This document shows positions 13,701-27,271 of a stretch of 64,000 bases of DNA, in pieces (within the stretch, counting starts at the first letter, position 1; each line of letters starts with the position of its first letter). The stretch spans positions 24,437,547 through 24,501,546 of the forward strand of contig NC_087067.1 in the NCBI RefSeq assembly GCF_963678635.1, written 5' to 3'. Under the pieces are notes generated by a model that was not told the DNA's origin, made no database searches, and was given only the letters and a program-made list of their open reading frames with translations. The position numbers were made by a program, and so were the translations under genes. The stretch is from Symsagittifera roscoffensis (Eukaryota > Xenacoelomorpha > Acoela > Convolutidae).

Positions 13701-16700
13701 CAACATCTGTCGTAGTTTTTTTCATGGGCTAAATCGTTTTTGTACTTGTGATGTGAAAAAGCATGGCTGCTGGGACCAGTTTGATTTGTGATACAACTAT
13801 TCTTTCTGACTGTTCTTATCGGATTAACTCCATATGGGCTTTGTTTTTTGGTGAGTTTAGTTCAATTTCTTTTTCCGTTTCTTGCTGTGTAAGGAAGCTT
13901 CGGGGCGTCGAAACTAGCAGGAAATTTGATACAACTTTCGCTTACGAGTCTTAGCAAATCAAAGTTTTCTATGATATCATATTTCCGTTGTTTCTTGGAG
14001 ACATTCCAAGGTCTTTTTCTTTTTTTTTGTGATGTACTAAAGCATGGCTGCTGACAGGAGCTCAGTATATGATGAAGTTTTTGCTTACGAGTCTGTTTTT
14101 AAGAGTTTTTTTTATTGTTTCAAAGTCTGTCGTATTTATTTTCATGGGCCTACTCGTTTTTGTACTTGTGATGTGAAAAAGCATGGCTGCTGGGACCAGT
14201 TTGATTTGTGATACAAGTATTCTTTCTGGCTGTTCCTATCGGATTAATTCCATATGGGCTTTGTTTTTTGGTGAGGTTAATTCAATTTCTTTTTCCGTTT
14301 CTTGCTGTGTAAGGAAGCTTCGGGGCTGCGAAACTAGCAGGAAATATCATACAACTTTCGCTTACGAGTCTAAGCAAATCAAAGTTTTCTATCTTATCAT
14401 ATGTCCGTTGTTTCTTGGAGACAATCCAAGGTCTTTTTCTTTTTTCGTGATGTACTAAAGCCTGGCTGCTGACAGGAGCTCAGTTTATGTTGAAATTTTT
14501 GCTTACGAGTCTGTTTTTAAGAGTTTCTTTTTTGTTTCAACGTCTGTCGTAGTTTTTTTCTGTGGCTAAATCGTTTTTGTACTTGTGATGTGAAAAAGCA
14601 TGGCTGCTGGGACCAGTTTGATTTGTGATACAACTATTCTTTCTGACTGTTCCTATCGGATTTATTCCATATGGGCTTTGTTTTTTGATGAGATTAGTTC
14701 AATTTCTTCTTCCGTTCCTTGCTGTGTAAGGAAGCTTCGGGGCGTCGAAACTAGCAGGAAATATGATACAACTTTCGCTTACGAGTCTAAGCAAATCAAT
14801 GTTTTCTATGATATCATATGTCCGTTGTTTCTTGGAGACAATCCAGGGTCTTTCTTTTTTCGTGATGTATTAAACATGGCTGCTGACAGGAGATCATATA
14901 TGATGAAGTTTTTGCTTACGAGTCTGTTTTTAAGAGTATCTTCTTTTTCAACATCTGTCGTAGTTTTTTTCATGGGCTAAATCGTTTTTGTACTTGTGAT
15001 GTGAAAAACCATGGCTGCTGGGACCAGTTTGATTTGTGATACAACTATTCTTTCTGACTGTTCCTATCGGATTAATTCCATTTGGGCTTTGTTTTTTGCT
15101 GAATTTAGTTCAATTTCTTTTTCCGTTTCTTGCTGTACAAGGAAGCTTATTGTCGTCGAAACTAGCAGGAAATATGATACAATTTTCGCTTACGAGTCTA
15201 AGCAAATCAAAGTTTTCTATGATATGTCATGTCCGTTGTTTCTTGGAGACAATCCAACGTTTTTTTCTTTTTTCGTGATGTACTAAAGCATGGCTGCTGA
15301 CAGGAGCTCAGTATATGATGAAGTTTTTGCTAACGAGTCTGTTTTTAAGAGTAACTTTTTTGTTTCAACATCTGTCGTAGTTTTTTTCATGGGCTAATTC
15401 GTTTTTGTACTTGTGATGTGAAAAAGCATGGCTGCTGGGACCAGTTTGATTTGTGATACAACTATTCTTTCTGACTGTTTTTATCGGATTAACTCCATAT
15501 GGGCTTTGTTTTTTGGTGAGTTTAGTTCAATTTCTTTTTCCGTTTCTTGCTTTGTAAGGAAGCTTGGGTGCTTCGAAACTAGCAGGAAATTTGATACAAC
15601 TTTCGCTCACGAGTCGTAGCAAGTCAAAATTTTCTATGATATCGTATGTTCGTTGTTTCTTGGAGACAATCCAACGTATTTTTCTTTTTTCGTGATGTAC
15701 TAAAGCTTGGCTGCTGAAAGGAGTTCAATATATGGTGAAGTTTTTGCTCAAGAGTCTTTTTTTCGAGTAATTTTTTTGTTTCAATGTATGCCGTAGTTTG
15801 TTAAATGGGCTAAATCGTTTGTTTTTGTATTTGTGATGTGAAAAAGCATGGCTGCTGGGACCAGTTTGATTTGTGATACAACTTTTTTCTGACTGTTCCT
15901 ATCGGAGATTTTGATTATAGGCTTTGTTTTTGGAGAGATAAATTCAATTTTTTTGTTCGTTTCTTGCGTTGTAAGAAAGCATGGGTGCGTCGAAACCAGC
16001 AGAAAAATTTTTGTAACTTTTGATTACGAGACTAAGCAAATCAACGTTTTTTATGATATCTATGTCCGTTGTTTCTTGGAGATAATCCAACGTTTTTTTC
16101 GTGATTTACTAAAGCAGGGCTGCTGACACGACTTCTGTATATGATGAAGTTTTTGCTTAAAAGTCTGTTTTTAAGAGTATCTTTTTTGTTTCAACGTATG
16201 TTGTAGTTTTTTTCAGGCTAAATCGTTTTTGTACTTGTGATGTGAAAAAGCATGGCTGCTGGGACCAGTTTGATTTGTGATACAACTATTCTTTCTGACT
16301 GTTCCTATCGGATTTATTCCATATGGGCTTTGTTTTTTGATGAGATTAGTTCAATTTCTTCTTCCGTTCCTTGCTTTGTAAGGGAGCTTCGGGGCGTCGA
16401 AACTAGCAGGAAATATGATACAACTTTCGCTTACAAGTCTAAGCAAATCAATGTTTTCTATGATATCATATGTCCGTTGTTTCTTGGAGACAATCCAGGG
16501 TCTTTCTTTTTTCGTGATGTTCTAAAACATGGCTGCTGACAGGAGATCATATATGATGAAGTTTTTGCTTACGAGTCTGTTTTTAAGAGTATCTTTTTTT
16601 TCAACATCTGTTGTAGTTTTTTTCATGGGCTAAATCGTTTTTGTACTTGTGATGTGAAAAACCATGGCTGCTGGGACCAGTTTGATTTGTGATACAACTA

Positions 16701-17950
16701 TTCTTTCTGACTGTTCCTATCGGATTAATTCCATTTGGGCTTTGTTTTTTGCTGAATTTTGTTCAATTTCTTTTTCCGTTTCTTGCTGTACAAAGAAGCT
16801 TATGGGCGTCGAAACTAGCAGGAAATATGATACAATTTTCGCTTACGAGTCTAAGCAAATCAAAGTTTTCTATGATATGTCATGTCCGTTGTTTCTTGGA
16901 GACAATCCAACGTTTTTTCTTTTTTCGTGATGTACTAAAGCTTGGCTGCTGACAGGAGCTCAGTATATGACTAAAGCATGGCTGCTAACAGGAGCTCAGT
17001 ATATGATGAAGTTTTTGCTAACGAGTCTGTTTTTAAGAGTATCTTTTTTGTTTCAACATCTGTCGTAGTTTTTTTCATGGGCTAAATCGTTTTTGTACTT
17101 GTGATGTGAAAAAGCATGGCTGCTGGGACCAGTTTGATTTGTGATACAACTATTCTTTCTGACTGTTCTTATCGGATTAACTCCATATGGGCTTTGTTTT
17201 TTGGTGAGTTTAGTTCAATTTCTTTTTCCGTTTCTTGCTGTGTAAGGAAGCTTCGGGGCGTCGAAACTAGCAGGAAATTTGATACAACTTTCGCTTACGA
17301 GTCTAAGCAAATCAAAGTTTTCTATGATATCATATTTCCGTTGTTTCTTGGAGACATTCCAAGGTCTTTTTCTTTTTTTGTGATGTACTAAAGCATGGCT
17401 GCTGACAGGAGCTCAGTATATGATGAAGTTTTTGCTTACGAGTCTGTTTTTAAGAGTTTTTTTTATTGTTTCAAAGTCTGTCGTATTTATTTTCATGGGC
17501 CTACTGGTTTTTGTACTTGTGATGTGAAAAAGCATGGCTGCTGGGACCAGTTTGATTTGTGATACAAGTATTCTTTCTGGCTGTTCCTATCGGATTAATT
17601 CCATATGGGCTTTGTTTTTTGGTGAGGTTAATTCAATTTCTTTTTCCGTTTCTTGCTGTGTAAGGAAGCTTCGGGGCTGCGAAACTAGCAGGAAATATCA
17701 TACAACTTTCGCTTACGAGTCTAAGCAAATCAAAGTTTTCTATCTTATCATATGTCCGTTGTTTCTTGGAGACAATCCAAGGTCTTTTTCTTTTTTCGTG
17801 ATGTACTAAAGCCTGGCTGCTGACAGGAGCTCAGTTTATGTTGAAATTTTTGCTTACGAGTCTGTTTTTAAGAGTTTCTTTTTTGTTTCAACGTCTGTCG
17901 TAGTTTTTTTCTGTGGCTAAATCGTTTTTGTACTTGTGATGTGAAAAAGC
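10795..17950. repeat. Two copies of a ~3.8-kb higher-order satellite repeat
   Basis: Monomers starting at 10,795, 11,206 and 11,659 recur almost unchanged at 14,600, 15,011 and 15,428 (shift 3,805, then 3,769 bp). From 12,496 onward the shift drops to 3,353 and then 3,351 bp up to 14,183/17,534. Copy 1 has nine monomers and copy 2 has eight: copy 2 lacks one whole monomer and also a 36-bp duplication of the C-box segment present at about 11,490-11,535. The duplication is therefore recent and was followed by loss of about 450 bp. Confidence 0.88.
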
Positions 17951-18760
17951 ATGGCTGCTGGGACCAGTTTGATTTGTGATACTACTATTCTTTCTGACTG
18001 TTCCTATCGAAATAATTCCATATGGGCTTTGTTTTTTGTTGAGATTAGTTCACCTTGTTTTTCCGTTTCTTGCTGTGTAAGGAAGCTTGGGTGCGTCGAA
18101 ACTAGTAGGAAATTTCATACAACTTTCGCTGACGAGTCGTAGCAAATCAAAGTTTTCTATGATATCGTATGTCCGTTGTTTCTTGGAGACAATCCAACGT
18201 CTTTTTCTTTTTTCGTGATGTAATAAAGCATGGCTGCTGACAGGAGCTCAGTATTTGATGAAGTTTTTGCTTACGAGTCTGTTTTTAAGAGTATCTTTTT
18301 GTTTCAATGTCTGTCGTAGTTTTTTCATGGGCTAAATCGTTTTTGTACTTGTGATGTGATAAAGCATGGCTGCTGGGACCAGTTTGATTTGTGATACAAC
18401 TATTCTTTCTGACTGTTTCTATCGGATTTATTCCATATGGGCTTTGGTTTTTTGATGAGATTAGTTCAATTTCTTTTTCCGTTTCTTGCTGTGTAAGGAA
18501 GCTTCGGGGCGTCGAAACTAGCACGAAATATGATACAACTTTCGCTTACGAGTCTAAGCAAATCAAAGTTATCTATGATATCATATGTCCGTTGTTTCTT
18601 GGAGACAATCCAATGTCTTTTTTTTTCATGGTGTACTAAAGCATGGCTGCTGACAGGAGCTCAGTATATGATGAAGTTTTTGCTTGCGAGTCTGTTTTTA
18701 ACGTATGTTGTAGTTTATTTCAGGCTAAATCGTTTTTGTGTACTTGTGATGTGAAAAAGC

Positions 18761-21204
18761 ATGGCTGCTGGGACCAGTTTGATTTGTGATACAACTATTC
18801 TTTCTGACTGTTCCTATTGGATTAATTCCATATGGGCTTTGTTTTTTGGTGAGATTAGTTCAATTTCTTTTTCCGCTTCTTGCTGTGTAAGGAAGCTTGG
18901 GTGCGTCGAAACTAGCAGGAAATTTGATAAAACTTTCGCTTACGAGTCGTAGCAAATCAAAGTTTTCTATGATATCGTATGTCCGTTATTTCCTGGAGAC
19001 AATCCAACGTCTTTTTCTTTTTTCGTGATGTAATAAAGCATGGCTGCTGACAGGAGCTCAGTATATGATGAAGTTTTTGCTTACGAGTCTGTTTTTAAGA
19101 GTATCTTTTTTGTTTCATTGTCTGTCGGAGTTTTTTCATGGGCTAAATCGTTTTTGTACTTGTGATGTGAAAAAGCATGGCTGCTGGGACCAGTTTGATT
19201 TGTGATAAAACTATTCTTTCTGACTGTTCCTATCGGATTTATTCGATATGGGCTTTGTTTTGTGATGAGATTAGTTCAATTTCTTTTTCCGTTTCTTGCT
19301 GTGTAAGGAAGCTTCGGGGCGTCGAAACTAGCAGGAAATATGATACAACATTCGCTTACGAGTCTAAGCAAATAAAAGTTTTCTCTGATATCATATGTCC
19401 ATTGTTTCTTGGAGACAATCCAACGTCTTTTTCTTTTTTCGTGATGTAATAAAGCATGGCTGCTGACAGGAGCTCAGTATATGATGAAGTTTTTGCTTAC
19501 GAGTCTGTTTTTAAGAGTATCTTTTTTGTTTCAACGTATGTTGTAGTTTGTTTCAGGCTAAATTGTTTTTGTACTTAAGATGTGAAAAAGCATGGCTGCT
19601 GGGACCAGTTTGATTTGTGATACAACTATTCTTTCTGACTGTTCCTATCGGATTTATTCCATATGGGCTTTGTTTTTTGATGAGATTAGTTCAATTTCTT
19701 CTTCCGTTCCTTGCTGTGTAAGGAAGCTTCGGGGCGTCGAAACTAGCAGGAAATATGATACAACTTTCGCTAACGAGTCTAAGCAAATCAATGTTTTCTA
19801 TGATATCATATGTCCGTTGTTTCTTGGAGACAATCCAATGTCTTTTTTTCCATGGTGTACTAAAGCATGGCTGCTGACAGGAGCTCAGTATATGATGAAG
19901 TTTTTGCTTACGAGTCTGTTTTTAACGTATGTTGTAGTTTATTTCAGGCTAAATCGTTTTTGTACTTGTGATGTGAAAAAGCATGGCTGCTGGGACCAGT
20001 TTGATTTGTGATACAACTATTCTTTCTGACTGTTCCTATCGGATTAATTCCATATGGGCTTTGTTTTTTGGTGAGATTAGTTCAATTTCTTTTTCCGCTT
20101 CTTGCTGTGTAAGGAAGCTTGGGTGCGTCGAAACTAGCAGGAAATTTGATACAACTTTCGCTTACGAGTCGTAGCAAATCAAAGTTTTCTATGATATCGT
20201 ATGTCCGTTATTTCCTGGAGACAATCCAACGTCTTTTTCTTTTTTCGTGATGTAATAAAGCATGGCTGCTGACAGGAGCTCAGTATATGATGAAGTTTTT
20301 GCTTACGAGTCTGTTTTTAAGAGTATCTTTTTTGTTTCAATGTCTGTCGGAGTTTTTTAATGGGCTAAATCGTTTTTGTACTTGTGATGTGAAAAAGCAT
20401 GGCTGCTGGGACCAGTTTGATTTGTGATAAAACTATTCTTTCTGACTGTTCCTATCGGATTTATTCGATATGGGCTTTGTTTTGTGATGAGATTAGTTCA
20501 ATTTCTTTTTCCGTTTCTTGCTGTGTAAGGAAGCTTCGGGGCGTCGAAACTAGCAGGAAATATGATACAACATTCGCTTACGAGTCTAAGCAAATAAAAG
20601 TTTTCTCTGATATCATATGTCCATTGTTTCTTGGAGACAATCCAACGTCTTTTTCTTTTTTCGTGATGTAATAAAGCATGGCTGCTGACAGGAGCTCAGT
20701 ATATGATGAAGTTTTTGCTTACGAGTCTGTTTTTAAGAGTATCTTTTTTGTTTCAACGTATGTTGTAGTTTATTTCAGGCTAAATCGTTTTTGTACTTGT
20801 GATGTGAAAAAGCATGGCTGCTGGGACCAGTTTGATTTGTGATACAACTATTCTTTCTGACTGTTCCTATCGGGGTAATTCGATATGGGCTTTGTTTTTT
20901 GGTGAGATTAGTTCAATTTCTTTTTCCGTTTCCTGCTGTGTAAGGAAGCTTGGGTGCGTCGAAACTAGCAGGAAGTTTGATCCAACTTTCGCTTACGAGT
21001 CTAAGCAAATCAAAGTTTTCTATGATATCATATGTCCGTTGTTTCTTGGAGACAATCCAAGGTCTTTTTTTTTTCGTGGTGTACTAAAGCATGGCTGCTG
21101 ACAGGTGCTCAGTATATGATGAAGTTTTCGCTTACGAGTCTGTTTTTAAGAGTATCTTTCTGTTTCAACGTATGTTGTAGTTTATTTCAGGCTAAATCGT
21201 TTTT
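18761..21204. repeat. Three-monomer higher-order repeat, period 1,222 bp
   Basis: Anchors at 18,761, 19,177 and 19,592 are repeated at 19,983, 20,399 and 20,814. The monomers at 19,177 and 20,399 translate identically, and both blocks carry the same shortened monomer junction (TTTTTAACGTATGTTG) at about 18,697 and 19,920. The third monomers of the two blocks differ, so the exact copy covers about the first two monomers plus the preceding C subunit. Confidence 0.8.
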
Positions 21205-21223
21205 GTACTTGTGATGTGAAAAA

Positions 21224-21640
21224 GCATGGCTGCTGGGACCAGTTTGATTTGTGATACAACTTTTCTTTCTGACTGTTCCTATCGGGTTAATTCGATATGG
21301 GCTTTGTTTTTTGGTGAGATTAGTTCAATTTCTTTTTCCGTTTCTTGCTGTGTAAGGAAGCTTGGTTGCGTCGAAACTAGCAGGAAATTTGATACAACTT
21401 TCGCTTACGAGTCGTAGCAAATCAAGGTTTTCTATGATATCGTATACCCGTTATTTCTTGGAGACAATCCAACGTCTTTTTCTTTTTTCGTGATGTAATA
21501 AAGTATGGCTGCTGACAGGAGCTCAGTATATGATGAAGTTTTTGCTTACGAGTCTGTTTTTAAGAGTATTTTTTTTGTTTCAATGTATGTTGTAGTTTAT
21601 TTCAGGCTAAATCGTTTTTGTACTTGTGATGTGAAAAAGC
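21224..21640. repeat. Typical satellite monomer: a trimer of ~138-bp subunits
   Basis: One monomer shown as the type example. Three subunits start with related boxes: A (GATGTGAAAAAGCATGGCTG), B (GTGTAAGGAAGCTTGG.TGCG) and C (GATGTAATAAAGTATGGCTG). The aligned base of these boxes lies at 21,225, 21,361, 21,504 and then 21,640 for the next A, giving steps of 136, 143 and 136 bp. B and C also share GCTTACGAGTC further in. In older monomers at the left edge B still reads AAGCATGGGTGCG, closer to A and C. Confidence 0.8.
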
Positions 21641-22880
21641 CTAGCTGCTGGGACCAGTTTGATTTGTGATACAACTATTCTTTCTGACTGTTCCTATCGG
21701 ATTAATTCCATATGGGCTTTGTTTTTTGGTGAGATTAGTTCAATTTCTTTTTCCGCTTCTTGCTGTGTAAGGAAGCTTGGGTGCGTCGAAACTAGCAGGA
21801 AATTTGATACAACTTCCGCTTACGAGTCGTAGCAAATCAAAGTTTTCTATGATATCGTATGTCCGTGATTTCCTGGAGACAATCCAACGTCTTTTTCTTT
21901 TTTCGTGATGTAATAAAGCATGGCTGCTGACAGGAGCTCAGTATATGATGAAGTTTTTGCTTACGAGTCTGTTTTTAAGAGTATTTTTTTTGTTTCAATG
22001 TCTGTCGTAGTTTTTTCATGGGCTAAATCGTTTTTGTACTTGTGATGTGAAAAAGGATGGCTGCTGGGACCAGTTTGATTTGTGATACAACTATTCTTTC
22101 TGACTGTTCCTATCGGATTTATTCCATATGGGCTTTGTTTTTTTGATGAGATAAGTTCAATTTCTTTTTCCGTTTCTTGCTGTGTAAGGAAGCTTCGGGG
22201 CGTCAAAACTAACAGGAAATATGATACAACTTTCGCTTAAGATTCTAAGCAAATCAAAGTTTTCTATGATATCATATGTCCGTTGTTTCTTGGAGACAAT
22301 CCAAGGTATTTTTTTTCGTGGTGTACTAAAGCATGGCTGCTGACAGGTGCTCAGTATATGATGAAATTTTCGCTTACGAGTCTGTTTTTAAGAGTATCGT
22401 TCTGTTTCAACGTATGTTGTAGTTTATTTCAGGTTAAGTCGTTTTTGTACTTGTGATGTGAAAAAGCCTAGCTGCTGGGACCAGTTTGATTTGTGATACA
22501 ACTATTCTTTCTGACTGTTCCTATCGGATTAATTCCATATGGGCTTTGTTTTTTGGTGAGATTAGTTCAATTTCTTTTTCCGCTTCTTGCTGTGTAAGGA
22601 AGCTTGGGTGCGTCGAAACTAGCAGGAAATTTGATACAACTTCCGCTTACGAGTCGTAGCAAATCAAAGTTTTCTATGATATCGTATGTCCGTGATTTCC
22701 TGGAGACAATCCAACGTCTTTTTCTTTTTTCGTGATGTAATAAAGCATGGCTGCTGACAGGAGCTCAGTATATGATGAAGTTTTTGCTTACGAGTCTGTT
22801 TTTAAGAGTATCTTATTTGTTTCAATGTCTGTCGTAGTTTTTTCATGGGCTAAATCATTTTTGTACTTGTGATGTGAAAA
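21641..22880. repeat. Duplicated monomer pair, period about 826 bp
   Basis: The variant anchor AAAAAGCCTAGCTGCTGGG occurs near 21,640 and 22,467, followed in both cases by the same private variants CAACTTCCGCTTACGAG and CCGTGATTTCC. This shows duplication of a dimeric block. The second monomers in the two blocks have since diverged or been converted. Confidence 0.65.
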
Positions 22881-25800
22881 AGCATGGATGCTGGGACCAG
22901 TTTGATTTGTGATACAACTATTCTTTCTGACTGTTCCTATCGGATTTATTCCATATGGGCTTTGTTTTGTGATGAGATTAGTTCAATTTCTTTTTCCATT
23001 TCTTGCTGTGTAAGGAAGCTTCGGGGCGTCGAAACTAGCAGGAAATATGATACAACATTCGCTTACGAGTCTAAGCAAATAAAAGTTTTCTCTGATATCA
23101 TATGTCCGTTGTTTCTTGGAGACAATCCAACGTCTTTTTCTTTTTTCGTGATGTAATAAAGCATGGCTGCTGACAGGAGCTCAGTATATGATGAAGTTTT
23201 TGCTTACGAGTCTGTTTTTAAGAGTATCTTTTTTGTTTCAACGTATGTTGTAGTTTATTTCAGGCTAAATCGTGTTTGTACTTGTGATGTGAAAAAGCAT
23301 GGCTGCTGGGACCAGTTTGATTTGTGATACAACTATTCTTTCTGACTGTTCCTATCGGATTAATTCTAATTGGGCTTTGTTTTTTGGTGAGATTAGTTCA
23401 ATTTCTTTTTCCGTTTCTTGCTGTGTAAGGAAGCTTGGGTGCGTCGAAACTAGCAGGAAGTTTGATACAACTTTCGCTTACGAATCTAAGCAAATCAAAG
23501 TTTTCTATGATATCATATGTCCGTTGTTTCTTGGAGACAATCCAAGGTCTTTTTTTTTCGTGGTGTACTAAAGCATGGCTGCTGACAGGTGCTCAGTATA
23601 TGATGAAGTTTTCGCTTACGAGTCTGTTTTTAAGAGTATCTTTCTGTTTCAACGTATGTTGTAGTTTATTTCAGGCTAAATCGTTTTTGTACTTGTGATG
23701 TGAAAAAGCATGGCTGCTGGGACCAGTTTGATTTGTGATACAACTATTCTTTCTGACTGTTCCTATCGGAATAATTCCATATGGGCTTTGTTTTTTGGTG
23801 AGATTAGTTCACCTTGTTTTTCCGTTTCTTGCTGTGTAAGGAAGCTTGGGTGCGTCGAAACTAGCAGGAAATTTGATACAACTTTCGCTTACGAGTCGTA
23901 GCAAATCAAAGTTTTCTATGATATCGTATACCCGTTATTTCTTGGAGACAATCCAACGGCTTTTTCTTTTTTCGTGATGTAATAAAGCATGGCTGCTGAC
24001 AGGAGCTCAGTATATGATGAAGTTTTTGCTTACGAGTCTGTTTTTAAGAGTATCTTTTTTGTTTCAATGTCTGTCAGAGTTTTTTCATGGGCTAAATCGT
24101 TTTTGTACTTGTGATGTGAAAAAGCATGGCTGCTGGGACCAGTTTGATTTGTGATACAACTATTCTTTCTGACTGTTCCTATCGGATTTATTCCATATGG
24201 GCTTTGTTTTTTGATGAGATTGAGATTAGTTCAATTTCTTTTTCCGTTTCATGCTGTGTAAGGAAGCTTCGGGGCGTCGAAACTAGCAGGAAATATGATA
24301 ACTTTCGCTTAAGAATCTAAGCAAATCAATGTTTTCTATGATATAATATGTCCGTTGTTTCTTGGAGACAATCCAAGGTCTTTTTTTTTCGTGGTGTACT
24401 AAAGAATGGCTGCTGACAGGTGCTCAGTATATGATGAAGTTTTCGCTTACGAGTCTGTTTTTAAGAGTATCTTTCTGTTTCAACGTATGTTGTAGTTTAT
24501 TTCAGGCTAAATCGTTTTTGTACTTGTGATGTGAAAAAGCATGGCTGCTGGGACCAGTTTGATTTGTGATACAACTATTCTTTCTGACTGTTCCTATCGG
24601 AATAATTCCTTATGGGCTTTGTTTTTTGGTGAGATTAGTTCAATTTCTATTTCCGTTTCTTGCTGTGTAAGGAAGCTTGGGTGCTTCGAAACTAGCAGGA
24701 AATTTGATACAACTTTCGCTTACGAGTCGTAGCAAGTCAAAATTTTCTATGATATCGTATGTTCGTTGTTTCTTGGAAACAATCCAACGTCTTTTTCTTT
24801 TTTCGTGATGTACTAAAGCATGGCTGCTGACAGGAGCACAGTATATGATGAAGTTTTTGCTTACGAGTCTGTTTTTAAGAGTATCTCTTTGTTTCAATGT
24901 CTGTCGTAGTTTTTTCATGGGCTAAATCGTTTTTTTACTTGTGATGTGAAAAAGCATGGCTGCTGGGACCAGTTTGATTTGTGATACAACTATTCTTTCT
25001 GACTGTTCCTATCGGATTTATTCCAAATGGGCTTTGTTTTTTGATGAGATTGAGATTAGTTCAATTTCTTTTTCCGTTTCTTGCTGTGTAAGGAAGCTTC
25101 GGGGCGTCGAAACTAGCAGGAAATATGATAACTTTCGCTTAAGAATCTAAGCAAATCAAAGTTTTCTATGATATAATATGTCCGTTGTTTCTTGGAGACA
25201 ATCCAAGGTCTTTTTTTTTCGTGGTGTACTAAAGCATGGCTGCTGACAGGAGCTCAGTATATGATGAAATTTTCGCTTACGAGTCTGTTTTTAAGAGTAT
25301 TTTTTTTGTTTCAATGTCTGTCGTAGTTTTTTCATGGGCTAAATCGTTTTTTTACTTGTGATGTGAAAAAGCATGGCTGCTGGGACCAGTTTGATTTGTG
25401 ATACAACTATTCTTTCTGACTGTTCCTATCGGATTTATTCCATATGGGTTTTGTTTTTTGATGAGATTAGTTCAATTTCTTTTTCCGTTTCTTGCTGTGT
25501 AAGGAAGCTTCGGGGCGTCGAAACTAGCAGGAAATATGATACAACTTTCGCTTACGAGTCTAAGCAAATCAAACCTTTCTATAATATCATATGTCCGTTG
25601 TTTCTTGGAGACAATCCAAGGTCTTTTTTTTTCGTGGTGTACTAAAGCATGGCTGCTGACAGGAGCTCAGTATATGATGAAATTTTCGCTTACGAGTCTG
25701 TTTTTAAGAGTATCTTTCTGTTTCAACGTATGTTGTAGTTTAATTCAGGCTAAATCGTTTTTGTACTTGTGATGTGAAAAAGCATGGCTGCTGGGACCAG

Positions 25801-27271
25801 TTTGATTTAAGATACAACCATTCTTTCTGACTGTTCCTATCGGATTAATTCCATATGGGCTTTGTTTTTTGGTGAGATTAGTTCAATTTTCTTTTCCGTT
25901 TCTTGCTGTGTAAGGAAGCTTGGGTGCGTCGAAACTAGCTGAAAATGTGATACAACTTTCGCTTACGAGTGTAAGCAAATCCAAGTTTTCTATGATATCA
26001 TATGTCCGTTGTTTCTTGGAGACAATCCAAGGTGTTTTTCTTTTTTGTGATGTACTAAAGGATGGCTGCTGACAGGATCTGAGTTTATGTTGAAGTTTTT
26101 GCTAACGAGTCTGTTTTTAAGAGTATCTTTTTTGTTTCAACGTCTGTCTTAGTTTTTTTCATGGGCTAAATCGTTTTTGTACTTGTGATGTGAAAAAGCA
26201 TGGCTGCTGGGACCAGTTTGATTTGTGATACAACTATTCTTTCTGACTGTTCCTATCGGATTAATTCCATATGGGCTTTGTTTTTTGGTGAGATTAGTTC
26301 AATTTATTTTTCCGTTTCTTGCTGTGTAAGGAAGCTTGGGTGCGTCGAAACTAGCTGAAAATATGATCCAACTTTCGCTTACGAGTCTAAGCAAATCAAA
26401 GTTTTCTATGTTATCATATGTCCGTTGTTTCTTGGAGACAATCCAAGGTCTTTTTCTTTTTTCGTGATGTACTAAAGAATGGCTGCTGACAGGAGCTCAG
26501 TATATGATGAAGTTTTTACTTACGAATCTGTTTTCAAGTGTATCTTTTTTGTTTCAACATCTGTCGTAGTTTTTTTCATGGGCTAAATCGTTTTTGTACT
26601 TGTGATGTGAAAAAGCATGGCTGCTGGGACCAGTTTGATTTGTGATACAACATTTCTCCTGACTGTTGCTATGGGATTTATTTCATATGCGCTTTGTTTT
26701 TTGATGAGATTAGTTCAATTTCTTTTTCCGTTTCTTGCTGTGTAAGGAAGCTTCGGGGCGTCGAAACTAGCAGGAAATATGATACAACTTTCGCTTACGA
26801 TTCTATGCAAATCAAAGTTTTCGTTTTCTATGTTATCATATGTCCGTTGTTTCTTGGAGACAATCCAAAGTCTTTTTCTTTTTTCGTGATGTACTAAAAC
26901 TTGGCTGCTGACCGGAGTTCAGTATATAATGAAGTTTTTGCTTACGAGTCTGTTTTTAAGAGTATCTTTTTTGTTTCAACGTATGTTGTAGTTTATTTCA
27001 GGCTAAATCGTTTTTGTACTTGTGATGTGAAAAAGTATGGCTGCTGGGACCAGTTTGATTTGTGATACAACTATTCTTTCTGACTGTTCCTATCGGATTA
27101 ATTCCATATGGGCTTTGTTTTTTGGTGAGATTAGTTCAATTTCTTTTTCCGTTTCTTACTGTGTAAGGAAGCTTCGGGGCGTCGAAACTAGCATGAAATA
27201 TGATACAACTTTCGCTTACGAGTCTAAGCAAATCAAAGTTTTCTATGTTATCATATGTCCGTTGTTTCTTG

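Larger units (their letters stand above)
1..27271. repeat. ~415-bp satellite DNA array (67 monomers, continues left of window)
   Basis: Head-to-tail tandem array. The anchor ATGGCTGCTGGGACC and its close variants recur 67 times (for example near 155, 567, 977, 10,795, 11,206, 20,399, 20,814, 27,037), with a usual spacing of 411-417 bp. The array is already in progress at base 1 and stops mid-monomer at about 27,271, where the sequence changes abruptly to unrelated AT-rich DNA. Monomers left of about 10 kb are more diverged, vary more in length and include several truncated copies; those from 10.8 to 27 kb are more alike, so recent homogenisation has acted mainly on the right part. Many monomers contain an open frame of 60-126 codons, but the frame is often broken and no regulatory or splice context goes with it, so I treat the array as non-coding satellite. 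Confidence 0.97.

Noticed and set aside
1-27271. CRISPR-like or gene-cluster interpretation of the repeat array
   Set aside because: No short repeats with unique spacers; uniform head-to-tail monomers in a eukaryotic context.
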